Source: an uncultured Chitinophagaceae bacterium
Lineage (GTDB): Bacteria > Bacteroidota > Bacteroidia > Chitinophagales > Chitinophagaceae
DNA: 15,990 bases
Assembly: GCA_946479005.1 (NCBI GenBank)
Contig: CAMLEM010000005.1
Span: forward strand, 1 to 15,990
Direction of reading: 5' to 3'
The notes below the pieces were generated by a model. The model saw only the letters and a program-made list of their open reading frames with translations, was not told where the DNA came from and searched no databases. How positions within the stretch are numbered: position 1 is the stretch's first letter; every line of letters begins with the position of its first letter. Below, piece after piece: positions 14,760 through 15,990 of this stretch. Position numbers and translations under genes: made by a program.

Positions 14760-15990
14760 ATGGTCCTTAGTCGCATCTGGACAGCCTTTATCATCATTGC
14801 CATTCTTGTAGCAACGGCCAAAATGGTTTTTCAACCAGGGCAGGAAAAGCTACTGAGCCATATGGTCACGGGAAAGAACACGGATACGGTGTATTCCCGC
14901 GTGGTAGACTCAGCCACCCTTCCACTGGCTGTTCACAGTACACTTCAAAAGCAAAAGGTAGCGGCTTACAACAATGAAAAGATCTTTAAAGGCGAAAATG
15001 GGGAGTTTCGTGCTTACCAGATGCTTTCCGCCAATGGGATCTTTGAGACCTGCCGGGACGCCATCAACCTCGCCATCGGTCTGATCGGCATTATGGCGCT
15101 GTTTATGGGTTTTATGAGCATAGCGGAGAGGGCAGGGGGCGTGAGGCTGCTTGCACGCATCATCGGGCCCTTTTTTTCGAAGATATTTCCCGAGGTTCCA
15201 AAGAATCATCCCTCGATGGGGCATATGCTGATGAATTTTTCAGCCAACCTGATGGGACTCGATAATGCAGCCACGCCTTTTGGCATCAAGGCGATGGAAA
15301 GCCTGCAGGAGATCAATCCCCATAAGGAAACCGCCTCCAATGCGCAACTGATGTTCCTTTGTCTGCACGCTTCAGGCCTGACGCTCATCCCCACCTCGAT
15401 CATTGCCGACCGGGTGGCACGAGGCTCGGAACAACCCACGAATATTTTCATTCCCTGTATGATCGCCACTTTTGTGGCTACCATCACGGCGATGTCGATC
15501 GTGGCCTGGCGCCAGCGCATTCGTCTTTTCCAGGCGGTGATCCTTTTTTGGGTTTTGGGCATCACCCTCATTATCGCAGCCCTTATCTATTACATTCAAA
15601 GCCTGAGTGCTTCAGGGGTACAGGTATTCTCCACCACACTAAGCAACGCCATCATCCTGGCGATCTTCCTGCTGATCGTTGTGGGGGCGGCTTATAAGAA
15701 AACAAACATTTTCGATGCCTTCATTGATGGGGCCAAGGGCGGTTTTGAAGTCGCCATCCGCATCATTCCTTACCTGGTAGGACTACTAGTAGCCATCAGT
15801 ATGCTGCGTAACAGCGGAGCATTTGAATTTGTATTGAATGGCATCCGCTGGGTATTCGGATTGTTTAATGGAGATACCCGCATTGCCGATGCCCTTCCAA
15901 CGGCCATATTGAAGCCGCTTAGCGGAAGCGGGGCCAGGGCCATTATGATCGATACGATGAACACTTATGGTCCTGATTCATTCCAGTCGA
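14760..15990 (+). CDS. Fused SpmA-SpmB nucleoside-recognition (Gate) membrane protein, open at the right edge
   Basis: From the ATG at 14760 the frame stays open to the window end, giving 410 codons. Residues 4-22 form a first membrane helix, followed by a ~70-residue polar segment. Then come two Gate domains with multiple helices. The SpmA half holds NFSANLMGLDNAATPFGIKA (about 160-178). The SpmB half holds GAKGGFEVAIRIIPYLVGLL and, near the visible end, LKPLSGSGARAIMIDT followed by YGPDSF. In Bacillus SpmA and SpmB are separate sporulation proteins; the fused version is common in non-sporulating Bacteroidota, where its role is unknown (possibly transport). The protein is nearly complete here, since the SpmB signature is close to its usual C-terminus. 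A weak TATCTTCAG at 14736 resembles the local -7 element, but read-through from ychF is equally possible. Confidence 0.9.
   Translation, partial: MVLSRIWTAFIIIAILVATAKMVFQPGQEKLLSHMVTGKNTDTVYSRVVDSATLPLAVHSTLQKQKVAAYNNEKIFKGENGEFRAYQMLSANGIFETCRDAINLAIGLIGIMALFMGFMSIAERAGGVRLLARIIGPFFSKIFPEVPKNHPSMGHMLMNFSANLMGLDNAATPFGIKAMESLQEINPHKETASNAQLMFLCLHASGLTLIPTSIIADRVARGSEQPTNIFIPCMIATFVATITAMSIVAWRQRIRLFQAVILFWVLGITLIIAALIYYIQSLSASGVQVFSTTLSNAIILAIFLLIVVGAAYKKTNIFDAFIDGAKGGFEVAIRIIPYLVGLLVAISMLRNSGAFEFVLNGIRWVFGLFNGDTRIADALPTAILKPLSGSGARAIMIDTMNTYGPDSFQS

Overview
The window reads as chromosomal DNA from a member of the Bacteroidota, most likely Chitinophagales/Chitinophagaceae. The evidence is a type IX secretion (T9SS) type-B sorting domain, a single-subunit cytochrome b558-type SdhC, a fused SpmA-SpmB protein, large SprA-like outer-membrane proteins, and intergenic copies of the Bacteroidota -7 promoter element TAnnTTTG. 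It carries eleven protein genes, two of them cut by the window edges. I saw no RNA genes, insertion sequences, phage genes or CRISPR arrays, and no gene-free stretch longer than 124 bases.

Left part (1-2768). A C-terminal processing protease (S41 family, N-terminal part only) runs leftward off the edge. Diverging from it over 45 bases is a BadF/MurK-type amino-sugar kinase followed at once by the MurNAc-6-phosphate etherase gene murQ, a small peptidoglycan-recycling operon. Then comes an acidic 188-residue protein of unknown function with its own promoter-like element.

Centre (2803-7205). This is a succinate dehydrogenase/fumarate reductase operon in the order sdhC-sdhA-X-sdhB, where X is a complete family-2 glycosyltransferase gene lying between the flavoprotein and iron-sulfur subunit genes. 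The four genes are 5-20 bases apart and probably form one transcript.

Right-centre (7231-13530). Three envelope genes lie here. A leftward pair encodes a 713-residue secreted PKD-domain protein with a T9SS type-B tail and a small outer-membrane beta-barrel translationally coupled to it (TGATG). Across a 124-base divergent gap is a rightward gene for a 1161-residue outer-membrane protein with SprA-like segments, which starts without an ATG.

Right end (13531-15990). A 96-base gap with repeated GGGATTTGGAAT units and a promoter-like element precedes the housekeeping ATPase gene ychF. It is followed by a gene for a fused SpmA-SpmB nucleoside-recognition membrane protein that remains open at the window end.

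Most of the window is core metabolism and envelope biology. I did not find a clearly new defence or mobile system. The parts most worth a second look are the glycosyltransferase inside the sdh operon, the coupled T9SS cargo/barrel pair, and the SprA-like giant with its EF-hand-like loop.
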